Source: Oscillatoriophycideae cyanobacterium NC_groundwater_1537_Pr4_S-0.65um_50_18
GTDB taxonomy: Bacteria > Cyanobacteriota > Cyanobacteriia > Elainellales > Elainellaceae
DNA length: 64,000 nucleotides
NCBI GenBank assembly: GCA_016208305.1
Contig: JACQYI010000009.1
Span: forward strand, 248,001-312,000
Direction of reading: 5' to 3'
Within the stretch, counting starts at the first letter, position 1. Each line of letters starts with the position of its first letter. Positions 35,505 to 45,006 of this stretch are shown here, piece after piece. Under the pieces are notes generated by a model. It saw only the letters and a program-made list of their open reading frames with translations, was not told where the DNA came from and did not search any database. The translations under genes and the position numbers were made by a program.

Positions 35505-36602
35505 TTAGGCGTAGACCTTGCGATAGTACTCCTGGTACTCTTGCGACAGCAAAGGCTGCCACCAGTCCTGATGATCCAGATACCACTGAACGGTACGACG
35601 GAGACCTTCTTGAACCGTTACAGAAGGAGTCCACCCTAGCTCTGTTTTAATTTTGGTTGCGTCGATGGCATAGCGGCGATCGTGCCCCGGTCGATCTTTG
35701 ACAAACGTAATGAGATCGCGAGCCGGATGGATTGGCAAAGCAGGAGCCAACTCGTCCATCAGATCGCACAACATATAGACTAAATCGATATTTTTAACTT
35801 CGTTATTGCCACCAATATTATAGGTTTCGCCTGGTTTTCCCTGATGAATCACCACATCGATTGCGCTGCAATGATCGCCCACATACAGCCAGTCCCGCAC
35901 GTTTTGCCCATCACCATAGACAGGCAGCGGTTTGCCCATCAGGATATTGATACACATCAGTGGAATCAGCTTTTCAGGAAAATGATAAGCCCCGTAGTTG
36001 TTGGAACAGTTGGTCATCAGGGTAGGTAACCCATAGGTATGGTGGTACGCACGCACAAGATGATCGCTACCTGCTTTAGAGGCAGAATAGGGGCTATTGG
36101 GGGTATAGGGCGTTGTTTCAGTAAAGGCCGGATCGGTAGGGCTAAGACTGCCGTACACTTCATCTGTCGAAACATGGTGAAAACGATAGCTGCTGGGCTT
36201 TTCGGCTTGATTCCAATGCTGCCGGAACGCCTCTAGCAAAGTAAATGTGCCCACCATATTTGTTTGGACAAAGGCTCCAGGGCCAAGAATGGAGCGATCG
36301 ACGTGAGACTCTGCGGCAAAGTGGACGATCGTATCTACGTGCTCTTCTTGAAGCAGGGCATCAATGAGAGGCCGATCGCAAATATCACCTTGCACAAATC
36401 GGAGATTGGCATGTCCTTCCAAGCCCGCCAAATTGGCACGGTTGCCTGCATAGGTCAACGCATCTAGAACAATGACGCGATCGCCAGGATACTGGTTACA
36501 CCAGTGATGCACAAAGTTGGAACCAATAAACCCCGCACCGCCTGTAATGACGACGTGACGGGGTGCTCTAGATAAAAGCGGCTCTTGCGACACAGAATCC
36601 AT
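35505..36602 (-). CDS. rfbB: dTDP-glucose 4,6-dehydratase
   Basis: A 365-aa extended short-chain dehydrogenase, the second step of dTDP-L-rhamnose synthesis. NAD-binding [14 protein letters not shown] near residues 21-34, active-site [11 protein letters not shown] (T, D, E triad), [22 protein letters not shown] (Y-x3-K) and [18 protein letters not shown] are all typical RmlB signatures. GGAGAG precedes the ATG at 36602. Separated from rfbA, rfbD and rfbC by a glycosyltransferase and a long spacer, so the pathway is split over at least two transcripts. Confidence 0.96.
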   Translation of the reverse strand: MDSVSQEPLLSRAPRHVVITGGAGFIGSNFVHHWCNQYPGDRVIVLDALTYAGNRANLAGLEGHANLRFVQGDICDRPLIDALLQEEHVDTIVHFAAESHVDRSILGPGAFVQTNMVGTFTLLEAFRQHWNQAEKPSSYRFHHVSTDEVYGSLSPTDPAFTETTPYTPNSPYSASKAGSDHLVRAYHHTYGLPTLMTNCSNNYGAYHFPEKLIPLMCINILMGKPLPVYGDGQNVRDWLYVGDHCSAIDVVIHQGKPGETYNIGGNNEVKNIDLVYMLCDLMDELAPALPIHPARDLITFVKDRPGHDRRYAIDATKIKTELGWTPSVTVQEGLRRTVQWYLDHQDWWQPLLSQEYQEYYRKVYA

Positions 36603-36633
36603 CAGTCTCTCCTAACGTGGATGAGCAGTAATT

Positions 36634-36688
36634 AGGTAATCATTGTTTGTTCTGAAGATTGCACTTCTACAACAGACAATGATTACCT
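36634..36688. terminator. Long imperfect hairpin between rfbB and the glycosyltransferase
   Basis: AGGTAATCATTGT (36634-36646) is perfectly inverted at 36676-36688, and the intervening TGTTCTGAAG / CTTCTACAACA also pairs, leaving a small ATTGCA loop. It lies between the glycosyltransferase stop at 36754 and the rfbB start at 36602, suiting a terminator or attenuator; there is no T-run. Confidence 0.65.
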
Positions 36689-36753
36689 TGTGAGGACTAC
36701 CCGTAGAAGAACGGGCAGCCGTCTAAATATATTAGGTGCTTCAAATCTATTTT

Positions 36754-38112
36754 TCAGAGTGCCTCGCTCGAATTAGCCACTTCAGTGTTTTCGATCACAA
36801 TCTCTTCATCGAAAGGTGGTAATTTAATAAATTGTTGTTTCGTCAGCATCTCTCGATAAAGCTGAACAATTTGCTTGGCTTTTTGCTCCCAGGTGAACTC
36901 TCGAATTCGGGCGATCGCATTGACAGACATATCACCCCGCAGCTTGTCGTTTTCAATCAGCAAACGAATCTTATCGGTCAAAGCTTGAAGGACAAAAGCT
37001 CGTGAAATCGGATCAATTTTGAATCCTGTCCCTTCGGTGACATATTCACCAATGCCCCCATGATTGACGACAATACAGGGCAAGCCACAAGCCATTGCTT
37101 CGAGAACAACGGCTCCCCCAAATTCACGCACTGAGGGGAAACAAAAAATATCGGCTTCTTGGTAGTAGGAGAAAACATCCTCCTGTTTTACCCAACCTGA
37201 AAAATGAACCTGTGAATTCAAATCTAAAGACTGCACCTGCTTTTCTAGATTCTCCCGTTCTGAGCCATCTCCCACGATCGTCAATCTAATCCGTTGACGA
37301 ACAGGAGCTTCGAGCTGAGCGATCGCGTCAATTACAAGATCAGCGCATTTATAAGGGACTAATCGACCTGCAAATAGCAAATTAATGGGCTGGTCTTCAG
37401 TCTTGGGAAACTTAGGTTTAGCGGATTCTACAAGACTGCTAAGAATGCCATTCTCATAGAATAGGCTCAGCTTCTCTTTGGGTAGGTTGAACATCTCCTG
37501 CACCAAATTAAGCGTGTAAGTTGATCCTGCTAAGACCCTACTCGCTTTTTGATAAGTCTCTGCATAGCCTGGGATGACGGCACGCCCCACTGCTCTAAGA
37601 AAATTTAAATTTGCAAACTCTTTCTTAGCAGTCTCTTTAAAACCATCAGGGAAAGGAACTCCGCCATTGACAGGCCCCAACATAAAAGGAGTATTTTGGC
37701 AGGCTTTGATCACCTTGTAGGGATAACGTGGCATCATAGGAGTCAGCGCATGAACCAAGTCAAATTCACCGCTTAAAATTCGATCTTTGAACTTTTGATA
37801 TACGCTCTCATTAAACTCTTCATAGAGAGGATAAGTTAAAGTATGATAGAGTGGCCAGATTGCTTTTGCCTTGTAAACTAGCTTGGAAATAAATTTGTAA
37901 TACCTCTTGCTTAAAGCACTTTCAGGTATGTAAACTATTTCTACAGGCAGTTTTAATTTTTCGATCGCATCCTGGTTTCTTTCATGGGTTACTAGCGTTA
38001 CCTCGACTAGCTTGCTAATTTCATCAAAAAACCTAAATCCAACCAGTGGGACAGAAGCCCACTCAGGGTTGCATTGCTCGACAATTAGTAAAACTCTCAA
38101 TTTTTTAGTCAT
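36754..38112 (-). CDS. Glycosyltransferase family 4
   Basis: A 452-aa GT-B enzyme. The C-terminal lobe has INLLFAGRLVPYKCADLVIDAIAQL, RLTIVGDGSERENLEKQVQSLDLNSQVHFSGWV and the E-x7-E motif in REFGGAVVLEAMACGLPCIVVNHGGIGEYV, all standard for GT4. The N-terminal lobe starts with KLRVLLIVEQCNPEWASVPLVGFRFFDEISKLVEVTLVTH. It transfers a sugar from a nucleotide donor to a growing surface glycan; specificity unknown. AT-richer than its neighbours rfbB and rfbD, as are the spacers around it. Confidence 0.92.
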   Translation of the reverse strand: MTKKLRVLLIVEQCNPEWASVPLVGFRFFDEISKLVEVTLVTHERNQDAIEKLKLPVEIVYIPESALSKRYYKFISKLVYKAKAIWPLYHTLTYPLYEEFNESVYQKFKDRILSGEFDLVHALTPMMPRYPYKVIKACQNTPFMLGPVNGGVPFPDGFKETAKKEFANLNFLRAVGRAVIPGYAETYQKASRVLAGSTYTLNLVQEMFNLPKEKLSLFYENGILSSLVESAKPKFPKTEDQPINLLFAGRLVPYKCADLVIDAIAQLEAPVRQRIRLTIVGDGSERENLEKQVQSLDLNSQVHFSGWVKQEDVFSYYQEADIFCFPSVREFGGAVVLEAMACGLPCIVVNHGGIGEYVTEGTGFKIDPISRAFVLQALTDKIRLLIENDKLRGDMSVNAIARIREFTWEQKAKQIVQLYREMLTKQQFIKLPPFDEEIVIENTEVANSSEAL

Positions 38113-39009
38113 TGTTCCAGCTCTCTTAAGCTAAGGGTCTGTCGATTTAAAGATGATTTGAATCGGTGGCGTGCATTACCCTGACTGACGTATCGTCAAG
38201 CAAGGATGCTAAAGGCAGCTGTGGAAAAGGGGTATGATTAAGAAAGTTAAGCTCTATCTATTTATTCGGTCACTTGCAGGTAAATTATGCAAGCCGAATC
38301 GATTTAGGACTTTCTTTTTTTGATTTCAACGAAGGAATCAAGTCAAAAGATTCAATCTATGGGTTACGATCAAGGAAATGTTCATATTTTAAGCGATCGC
38401 TATCCGACAACGCATCATCGGTAGCATCAGTTACGCGATAGAAAATAGGGAAGGAGATGAACAATATTGATATTGCTCACTCGTTTTCTAAGCGTAAATT
38501 TACAGCATCGATGAAAGCGGGATTGAAACGCTTGGACTCCTTAAATTAATTGAGGCCAACAAAGTAGCGAGTGAGATTCTAATCTTTTCAACAGCATTTA
38601 TTTACGGAGTAAGGAAATCAGCAGCTCCAGGAAATCTTTAACATTCTAGAAATTGCGCAAGGTTGATGCAGTAAAGCGCAAGTGAAGTATCGTTAGAGCC
38701 AATTATGCTGGACAGCAGGAGATAGTGCTGTATAATCCGTAAGCTTTAATAAAAGCTTTATGCATCTACCGAAACAGCTTTATCAACTTCTGTTAAGGAA
38801 AAATTAAAGCCTACCTTCTGGTTGATGCAATCTCTCCTGCCTAACAATTCACCCTTTCTAATGAGACCACACAAGTAAAGTATTTGTGCAAGGTTTTTGC
38901 TGACAAAACTTGTGTAGTCTTATCAGGATCATGCATTAGGTTTTACGCTATTCAATCTAATTTATAGAAGATAAATAAGCTTTATAGCTGTTGCCTCTAC
39001 TTTTAGGAC

Positions 39010-39044
39010 TTTTTTGTGGGCGCGCGGATCGTCCCCACAAAAAA
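39010..39044. terminator. Hairpin with A/T tails
   Basis: Perfect 11-bp arms TTTTTTGTGGG and CCCACAAAAAA around a 13-base loop. It is terminator-like on both strands but has no gene ending close to it. Confidence 0.45.
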
Positions 39045-39102
39045 ATTCCAGTTCTAAGACTTGTGACTTGAGTGGAATTAGTGGCAGGACAGGTTAGCGA
39101 TC

Positions 39103-39169
39103 GCATAACCCATGCGGGCGCTGGGTTACCCTGCGGAAAGCAAGCTACGTGCCCTAACCTAACCTAAGG
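39103..39169. repeat. Dispersed ~68-bp repeat, copy 2
   Basis: Better preserved partner of 32836-32904: it retains the TAACCCA (39107-39113) / TGGGTTA (39122-39128) hairpin, which is degraded in copy 1. It abuts the 40-bp palindrome. Confidence 0.75.
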
Positions 39170-39173
39170 ACGC

Positions 39174-39213
39174 GAAGAAAAAGGAGGAAGCGATCGCTTC
39201 CTCCTTTTTCTTC
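39174..39213. terminator. Perfect 40-bp palindrome with HIP1 centre
   Basis: The left half starts GAAGAAAAAGGAGGAAGCGA and the right half is its exact reverse complement, so the central eight bases are the HIP1 octamer GCGATCGC. Both strands end in TTTTTCTTC. It lies 97 bp after the stop of the minus-strand rfbA gene and is probably its terminator. Confidence 0.8.
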
Positions 39214-39309
39214 TAATCATTTTGTCCCTAACCGGAGAGAATAGGCAACTTCAGCTTAACCAGATCTGACTTTACAATTGTGTTTGCCAAATGCCGTCTC
39301 ATGGTTGCG

Positions 39310-40383
39310 TTACACAACTTCAATCTGACAATCGTCTCCAATCATGAACCGAAACGCCTTAGGTCTTCTAGGAGCTTCTTTCAAATATGCACGTTGGCCA
39401 ATAACGCTATCGACAATTCGCTTATGAATGCCCTCAATTTTTGCACCCTTCAAAATTACGCTGTGCTCCAAGTCTGTTTCAATTAAAGAGACGTCATCTG
39501 CAACACTGCTGTAGGGACCAATGAAACAATTTTCTAAGTGGCAATTTTTGCCAATGGTCACGGGGCCTCGAATCGTGCAGTTTATAACTTTAGAGCCTTC
39601 ACCAATTTGTACCCGCCCAATAATTTGGCTTTGTTCGTCAATATCGCCCTGAATGGAAGTTTCTAGACAGGTATCTAGAATGACGCGGTTGGCTTCTAAC
39701 AAATCATCTTTCTTTCCGGTATCTAGCCACCAGCCACGAATTTGGCGAGCTTCGACAGGTTTTTGCCAGTTAATTAGCGTCTGGATTGCATCAGTGATTT
39801 CTAACTCACCTCTGGCGGAAGGCTGGATAGACGCGATCGCATCATGGATCACAGGCGTAAAAATGTAAATTCCTACCAGCGCTAAATTAGAAGGCGGGTC
39901 TTTAGGCTTTTCTACCAGCTGAAGCAATTTGCCTTCTTCATCGACTTTGGCGACCCCAAAAGCGCTCGGATTGGGCACCGGACAGAGTAAGGTCAAAGCA
40001 TCTAAGCTACGGGTAGCAAATTGCTCTAGAAATAGCGCCAACTCGCTCTGAACCAAGTTGTCACCCAGATACATGACAAAAGGCGAATCACCCAAGAAAG
40101 ATTGCGCTATTTTGACGGCATGGGCAAGACCTGCGGGCTTTTCTTGCAAAATATAGGTAATATTTGCCCCAAATTGGCTGCCGTCGCCTGTTTTCGTCTG
40201 CACCTCTTCACCCGTTTCAGGGCTAATAATGATCCCAATGTCTGTGATTCCAGCTTCAACAATGGATTCGATCCCGTACCAAAGAATCGGTTTATTGGCG
40301 ACTGGAACAAGCTGCTTCGCACCCGTATGGGTGAGTGGACGTAGCCGTGTTCCTTTACCGCCGGAAAGAATGATTGCTTTCAT
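39310..40383 (-). CDS. rfbA: Glucose-1-phosphate thymidylyltransferase, long form
   Basis: A 357-aa enzyme that makes dTDP-glucose from dTTP and glucose-1-phosphate, the entry step to dTDP-rhamnose. Nucleotidyltransferase signature MKAIILSGGKGTRLRPLTHTGAKQLVPVANKPILWYGIESI, then FVMYLGDNLVQ, VEKPKDPPSNLALVGIYIF and WWLDTGKKDDLLEAN. Residues about 240-350 form a left-handed beta-helix (IGEGSKVINCTIRGPVTIGKNCHLENCFIG), which marks the StrD-like long form rather than the 290-aa RmlA. Overlaps rfbD by four bases (ATGA). Confidence 0.94.
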   Translation of the reverse strand: MKAIILSGGKGTRLRPLTHTGAKQLVPVANKPILWYGIESIVEAGITDIGIIISPETGEEVQTKTGDGSQFGANITYILQEKPAGLAHAVKIAQSFLGDSPFVMYLGDNLVQSELALFLEQFATRSLDALTLLCPVPNPSAFGVAKVDEEGKLLQLVEKPKDPPSNLALVGIYIFTPVIHDAIASIQPSARGELEITDAIQTLINWQKPVEARQIRGWWLDTGKKDDLLEANRVILDTCLETSIQGDIDEQSQIIGRVQIGEGSKVINCTIRGPVTIGKNCHLENCFIGPYSSVADDVSLIETDLEHSVILKGAKIEGIHKRIVDSVIGQRAYLKEAPRRPKAFRFMIGDDCQIEVV

Positions 40384-41291
40384 GAGTGGGTGAGTGAATA
40401 AAGTTCAGTGAGCATGTGACGAAGGCTCTGCCGCCATTGAGGCGTAGGAGTCTGCAAAATTGCAGATATTTTTTGACAGGCAAGGGCAGAATAAGCTGGA
40501 CGGCGGGTGGGGGTAGGATATTCAGCCGTTGTAATGGGTACGACCTGCTCTAGCTTAAGTGGAAAACCGAGCGCTTCAGCTTCTTCAAAGATGGCAACAG
40601 CAAAGTCATACCAGCTTGTGATGCCGTTGTTTGTAAAGTGATAAATGCCGCTGGGAGCCTCTGATGCCGCTAGAAAATGGGGTGAGAGTTTGGCGATCGC
40701 TCTAGCAATTTCAGTAGACCAAGTGGGCGTGCCGACCTGATCAGCAACGACTCGAATCTCTGGGCGATCGGCTCCCACGCGCAGCATCGTTTTAACAAAA
40801 TTGCCTTTGCCTTGAGCGCCATAGACCCAGGCTGTACGCAGAATTGCATAATGAAAATCGGGAGAGCGATCGCCTACCTGACGAATGCCCTCCTCACCCA
40901 GAAGCTTTGACTGACCATAAGCGCCGATTGGGTTAGGCGTATCCGTTTCGGTGTAGGGTGTATTTTTGCTACCGTCAAACACATAGTCTGTAGAAATGTG
41001 GATAAGGCTAGCGCCCATCTGTTGACAGACTTCGGCCATCACGGTTGGGGCTTCAGCATTGATGGCTTTTGCCAAATCCATTTCTGTTTCGGCTTTATCG
41101 ACTGCGGTGTAGGCTGCCGCATTCACAATTAGGTTAGGCTGAGCTGATTGAATCACCTGACGAATGCGATCGGGCTGAGTCAAGTCTAGATGTTCACGCG
41201 CGACGCTTATTAGATCCCCTAAGGGTTTTAGCGTTGTTTGCAGTTCTTGACCGACTTGTCCCGCGCTTCCTATTAACAAAATGCGACTCAT
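40380..41291 (-). CDS. rfbD: dTDP-4-dehydrorhamnose reductase
   Basis: A 303-aa NADPH-dependent short-chain reductase, the last step of dTDP-L-rhamnose synthesis. GSAGQVGQELQTTL cofactor loop, NAAAYTAVDKAETEMDLAKAINAEAP, HISTDYVFDGSKNTPYTETDTPNPIGAYGQSKLLGE (Y-x3-K) and LRTAWVYGAQGKNFVKTML-like region are RmlD signatures. AGGGGAGG lies eight bases before the ATG at 41291. Translationally coupled with rfbA. Confidence 0.95.
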   Translation of the reverse strand: MSRILLIGSAGQVGQELQTTLKPLGDLISVAREHLDLTQPDRIRQVIQSAQPNLIVNAAAYTAVDKAETEMDLAKAINAEAPTVMAEVCQQMGASLIHISTDYVFDGSKNTPYTETDTPNPIGAYGQSKLLGEEGIRQVGDRSPDFHYAILRTAWVYGAQGKGNFVKTMLRVGADRPEIRVVADQVGTPTWSTEIARAIAKLSPHFLAASEAPSGIYHFTNNGITSWYDFAVAIFEEAEALGFPLKLEQVVPITTAEYPTPTRRPAYSALACQKISAILQTPTPQWRQSLRHMLTELYSLTHS

Positions 41292-41354
41292 GCGGATTAC
41301 CTCCCCTATTCAAACCTTCGGATTATCATCAAACCCACTCTTTTCAAGCCAACC

Positions 41355-42329
41355 TCAAACGCTGCATTTTTTGGTGTAAAACGCCGACGAATTTCGCTGA
41401 GGATTATTGCCAATTTGTATTTCTTTTTCTAAACGTCGCCATGCCCGCCGCCAAAAGGTTTCGCGCCAACCCGCCCACGCTGTTTTGTCAAGATACTCAT
41501 AGAACAAGTCTTGCCTAGGGTGTCGACAGCCTGTTTGCCAGGGCTTAGGCGGCGTGGTGTAGTGCACGATGTAAGGATGGTGTAGAACCTGGTCAAAAAC
41601 CTCTTCACTGTAAGGGCTGTCTTGCCATGAGGCATAGCCGTGAATGGCGTGAATCTGATTCCAACGGGGGTCAAGTTCTCCCCATTTACCGACCATGAGG
41701 GCATTGAGAGCGTCTTGATCAGGGTTAAAAGAACGCTGAGCGTTTTTTTGAAGATAGGCGATCGCCCTTTCTAAAATTTTCTCGGTTCTCCAATAGTCCA
41801 GATTAATCACCAGAACGCCCGAATTAAAGTATTTACTCTCCGGAGGAATATCCAGTTTCTGAGCAGGGCTGAAGCCGCCCGCCATATGGATATACCGCTG
41901 ACAGGCATCCTGAACGGCCAAGACAGCATGGTCTTGAATATCAACCTGCCAAAGCTGCTCCAGATCTCCTACAACAATTAGATCGGTATCTAGATAAATG
42001 GCTTTTTTGCAGGTTGAGGGAATAATTTTGGGCAGTAAAAGACGGTAATAAATGGCTAGAGGATACTGTGCTGAAAGGGGCAGATCGCTGAGAAGTTTTG
42101 CAGAAGGTTCAATCCAGAAAATCTCAACCGGATAAGCGCTCAGAGAATCAATAATGCGACGTTTTTTTGCTGCTCGAATGCCACCATCTAAGATAAATAG
42201 GTGAACGGAGAGATTGCCGCCCAAATTTTCTAACACTGACCGCATCGTTGCTGCTAGGGGCATAGCATAAGCATCATCAGATGCACAAGCTAAAACGATG
42301 GGGTGATGATTTGAACTGCCGATCAGCAT
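41355..42329 (-). CDS. Glycosyltransferase family 8
   Basis: About 324 aa from the ATG at 42329 (MLIGSSNHHPIVLACASDDAYAMPLAATMRSVL); a TTG 63 bp upstream would overlap rfbC and is not favoured. GT8 hallmarks are the N-terminal strand with DDAYAMPLAATMRSVLENL, the metal-binding D-x-D in KAIYLDTDLIVVGDLEQLWQVD, FNSGVLVINLDYWR, PDQDALNALMVGKW and IVHYTTPPKPW. GT-A retaining enzymes of this family add galactose or glucose to lipopolysaccharide-like acceptors. Placed between rfbC and rfbD. Confidence 0.9.
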   Translation of the reverse strand: MLIGSSNHHPIVLACASDDAYAMPLAATMRSVLENLGGNLSVHLFILDGGIRAAKKRRIIDSLSAYPVEIFWIEPSAKLLSDLPLSAQYPLAIYYRLLLPKIIPSTCKKAIYLDTDLIVVGDLEQLWQVDIQDHAVLAVQDACQRYIHMAGGFSPAQKLDIPPESKYFNSGVLVINLDYWRTEKILERAIAYLQKNAQRSFNPDQDALNALMVGKWGELDPRWNQIHAIHGYASWQDSPYSEEVFDQVLHHPYIVHYTTPPKPWQTGCRHPRQDLFYEYLDKTAWAGWRETFWRRAWRRLEKEIQIGNNPQRNSSAFYTKKCSV

Positions 42330-42384
42330 GTTTTCTCTAGCAAGTGGTGCATGACGTGCCCTTAAGACCGCTGACTTTAAGCGC

Positions 42385-42930
42385 CTACTCAAAAATGTCA
42401 GCAGTTTCTAAAGGTTGGCCTGCCTGATCTTTTGCCGTTAGGATCGGTTCGGCGTCTAGTGGCCAAGCGATCTGCAATTGCGGATCATTCCAGAGCAGAC
42501 AGCGTTCATGGGAGGGCGCATAATAGTCGGTTGTTTTGTAGAGCACTTCTGTACGATCGGATAAGGCCACAAAGCCATGCGCAAACCCGACTGGAACCCA
42601 AAATTGCCGCTTATTTTCGGCACTCAGCTCACAGCCGACCCATTGCCCAAAAGTAGGTGAGCTTCTCCGCAAATCTACGACTACATCAAAGACAGCACCT
42701 GACACGACGCGCACTAGCTTGCCTTGAGGCTGCTGAATCTGGTAGTGCAAACCTCGCAGCACGTTTTGCGCTGAGCAAGAGTGATTGTCTTGAACAAAAC
42801 GAACATCCAGATTGGTCTTATCTCTAAAGAGTTGTTCATTAAAGCTTTCAAAAAAGAAGCCTCGATGATCCGAAAAGACGCGGGGTTCGATGATTAAAAC
42901 TTCAGAAATCTCAGTTGGGGTAATATTCAT
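42385..42930 (-). CDS. rfbC: dTDP-4-dehydrorhamnose 3,5-epimerase
   Basis: About 181 aa, cupin fold, the third step of the dTDP-rhamnose pathway. MNITPTEISEVLIIEPRVFSDHRGFFFESFNEQLF, QDNHSCSAQNVLRGLHYQIQQPQGKLVRVVSGAVFDVVVDLRRSSPTFGQWVGCELS (with catalytic His in GLHYQ and Asp in VDLR) and WVPVGFAHGFVALSDRTEVLYKTTDYYAPSHERCLLWNDP are diagnostic. AGAGGA six bases before the ATG at 42930 decides the start over one at 42999. Confidence 0.96.
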   Translation of the reverse strand: MNITPTEISEVLIIEPRVFSDHRGFFFESFNEQLFRDKTNLDVRFVQDNHSCSAQNVLRGLHYQIQQPQGKLVRVVSGAVFDVVVDLRRSSPTFGQWVGCELSAENKRQFWVPVGFAHGFVALSDRTEVLYKTTDYYAPSHERCLLWNDPQLQIAWPLDAEPILTAKDQAGQPLETADIFE

Positions 42931-43183
42931 CGCAATCCTCTGTTTGATAGCAACCGAATTAGCACCATAGATCCCCTCTAAAACCATTCGGTCATCCATT
43001 AAAATTGCAAGAACTCAAGCTTTCCTGCACCTAACTTTATCTAAGCCGAAAATTTACCAAATTTAAGCGAGACTCAGACATACTAGCTAATCTTTTCGCC
43101 ACCTCTCAAAGGAGAGCCGACTGCTTTTATTTAGTCTTTACAATTGCTTGGATATTGTTGTTTAGGCTATGAAGACTCACGCT

Positions 43184-44404
43184 TTAGGGCTTTGGAGCGT
43201 TTGCAGCATCGCGATCGGTTCGTACCCATTGGGTTTGAGGGCGGATCAGAAACGCGAAGTAGAGTGGAATTTTCCACAGGACATAGAGTGGGACAGCTAG
43301 CAGCGTCTGAATGGGCAATTCAGCACGACCGTATTTTGCCCAGGCTACTAAAATGGCTGCCAATAGCAATAGACCCTCGATACCGAGAACCCATGCAGGC
43401 AACCAGGTGATTCCCAAAAAACCTGCTATTGCGGTCAAGCTAGCAATGGCAAACCAAAGCATTGCCAAGAGAGAAATCGGGGGGACAGACAGATCCAGCG
43501 CGATCGCCAATAGATCTAACCGTCTTTGCTGAAAGGATTGTTGAACCAGAGGCGGTACCTGAGCTATGAGGGTTTGCAGATGTCCATGTTCCCATCGAGT
43601 TCTCTGGCTCTTGGCGGCTTTTTCTTGTTGAGGTAGCAATCCTGTAACTTGTGCTTCTCTGCAAAACAGGGGGGGCTTTCCAGCGATCGCGAGGTCAATG
43701 CCTAGCTGCATGTCTTCGACAATATTGCCACTGGCCAGTTTGACATTGCGCAGCAGCGCCCAAGGAAAGGCCATTCCTGTGCCTGTTAGCAGGCAGGGAA
43801 ATCCCAGGCGATTTAGCCCTTGAGGGCGAACTAAATTTTTGACCATGAAGGCAAGCGCCGAGACAGCATCCTTAGGCTGAGGTTGCGTAGGGCGTTCCAT
43901 GAGGTAGAGCGCTTGTACGGGGCGGTTTGTTGCCATCGCCCAATCAGCAATCTTTGCCAAGCTACCGGGCTGCATGATGCAATCGGCATCCACAAAGGTG
44001 ACAACATCGGGTGGCTCAGTTGCCAAATAATTCATGCCATAGTCCAGGGCATAGCCCTTGCCACGGTGATCGGCGTCTTGACGCTCAATGACAATCGCTC
44101 CTGTCGATCGGGCAATGGCCGCTGTTTCATCGGTGCAGTTGTCGGCAATCACCACAAGGCGATCGCGTTCTGTGATCTGCGCCATTAGCCCTGTGAGGAT
44201 CGCCTGAATACCCAAGGCTTCGTTATGGGCTGGGACGAGTATGGCGGTTCTAGGCCGCGATATAGGGCTAACCGTTTGGCGACGGCTGGGCAGCAGAGCC
44301 GCAAAACACTCAATGAATAGGATGGCGATCGGGATCAGCAGTAGGAAAGCGATCGATAGCAGGACGATATGGGTTAGCAGGACTCCTAGTGAATTAACTG
44401 ACAA
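43184..44404 (-). CDS. Membrane glycosyltransferase family 2
   Basis: A 406-aa processive-type GT2. One N-terminal membrane helix (LTHIVLLSIAFLLLIPIAILFIECFAAL), then the GT-A domain: RTAILVPAHNEALGIQAIL, VVIADNCTDETAAIARSTGAIVIER, TFVDADCI (D-x-D), TGTGMAFPW, VEDMQLGIDLAIAG (E-D base motif) and QRTRWEHGH (Q-x-x-R-W). Two or three C-terminal helices follow. The layout is that of cellulose synthase or hyaluronan synthase-like enzymes that couple polymerisation with membrane passage. Upstream end of the polysaccharide region on this strand. Confidence 0.9.
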   Translation of the reverse strand: MSVNSLGVLLTHIVLLSIAFLLLIPIAILFIECFAALLPSRRQTVSPISRPRTAILVPAHNEALGIQAILTGLMAQITERDRLVVIADNCTDETAAIARSTGAIVIERQDADHRGKGYALDYGMNYLATEPPDVVTFVDADCIMQPGSLAKIADWAMATNRPVQALYLMERPTQPQPKDAVSALAFMVKNLVRPQGLNRLGFPCLLTGTGMAFPWALLRNVKLASGNIVEDMQLGIDLAIAGKPPLFCREAQVTGLLPQQEKAAKSQRTRWEHGHLQTLIAQVPPLVQQSFQQRRLDLLAIALDLSVPPISLLAMLWFAIASLTAIAGFLGITWLPAWVLGIEGLLLLAAILVAWAKYGRAELPIQTLLAVPLYVLWKIPLYFAFLIRPQTQWVRTDRDAANAPKP

Positions 44405-45006
44405 AACCTGATTCCTCGCTCAATTTTGGTAAACGGGAGCGATATTCGCTAGCGTTCCCACTGGACATGTGATTAGGGTATGCAACTAGATTGTCCTGCT
44501 ATAAAGTTCGAATCGGCTAGGCATAAGACAACCGATCTGGAGAATCTTCACAGAAAAGTAGAAGGCTTTATGAAGATTCAAAAACTTTAGCTATCTATAA
44601 AATCGACATTTGTAATATAGCAACCGTTAAGCCGATTCGGAGAAGGAAGTTCTGACGGGTGTGCGAAACCTATACAAAATAGCTTAAGCCGGATAGTTAC
44701 GGTAAGAAAAAACAATAAAAGACCTGGCAGCCCCCTGCCAGGTCAATCAATGAACGTCACTTATCTATAGTCAATGTACGTTTTGCGAGAACCTTTAGGC
44801 TTCACCTAACTTGTTCATCCAGTGGATTCGCCTTGTAGAGGGAGCCGAGCCGGAAGGCATTCACCTGGAGATGTCATCCTATCAGGTGATGTCAAGCTGA
44901 AGGTAAAAAAGGGCTGTAAATGTTTCTGATTGTAACTATGAATTGAATTCCACCAGGAGCGCTCAACGCCCCTGGCAAAATTCACTGAACAGCCATGCGT
45001 CGCAGA
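44405..45006. other. Spacer chlH / GT2
   Basis: Contains the chlH terminator (44715-44744) and the GT2 promoter region. No gene recognised. Confidence 0.5.
44708..44744 (-). terminator. Rho-independent terminator, minus strand
   Basis: Perfect 10-bp GC-rich arms GACCTGGCAG (44721-44730) and CTGCCAGGTC (44735-44744), loop CCCC; on the minus strand it is followed by TTTTATTGTTTTTT. It is 263 bp downstream of chlH, the only minus-strand gene ending before it. Confidence 0.85.

Larger units (their letters stand above)
38113..39309. other. Longest gene-free spacer of the window (1.2 kb)
   Basis: AT-rich, with no credible frame on either strand. It contains TACCCTGACTGAC at 38175-38187, shared with spacer 2; a hairpin TTTTTTGTGGG/CCCACAAAAAA (39010-39020 and 39034-39044); the second dispersed repeat (39103-39169); and the 40-bp palindrome (39174-39213). 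It may be decayed coding DNA or a large regulatory region; I cannot tell which. Confidence 0.5.
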
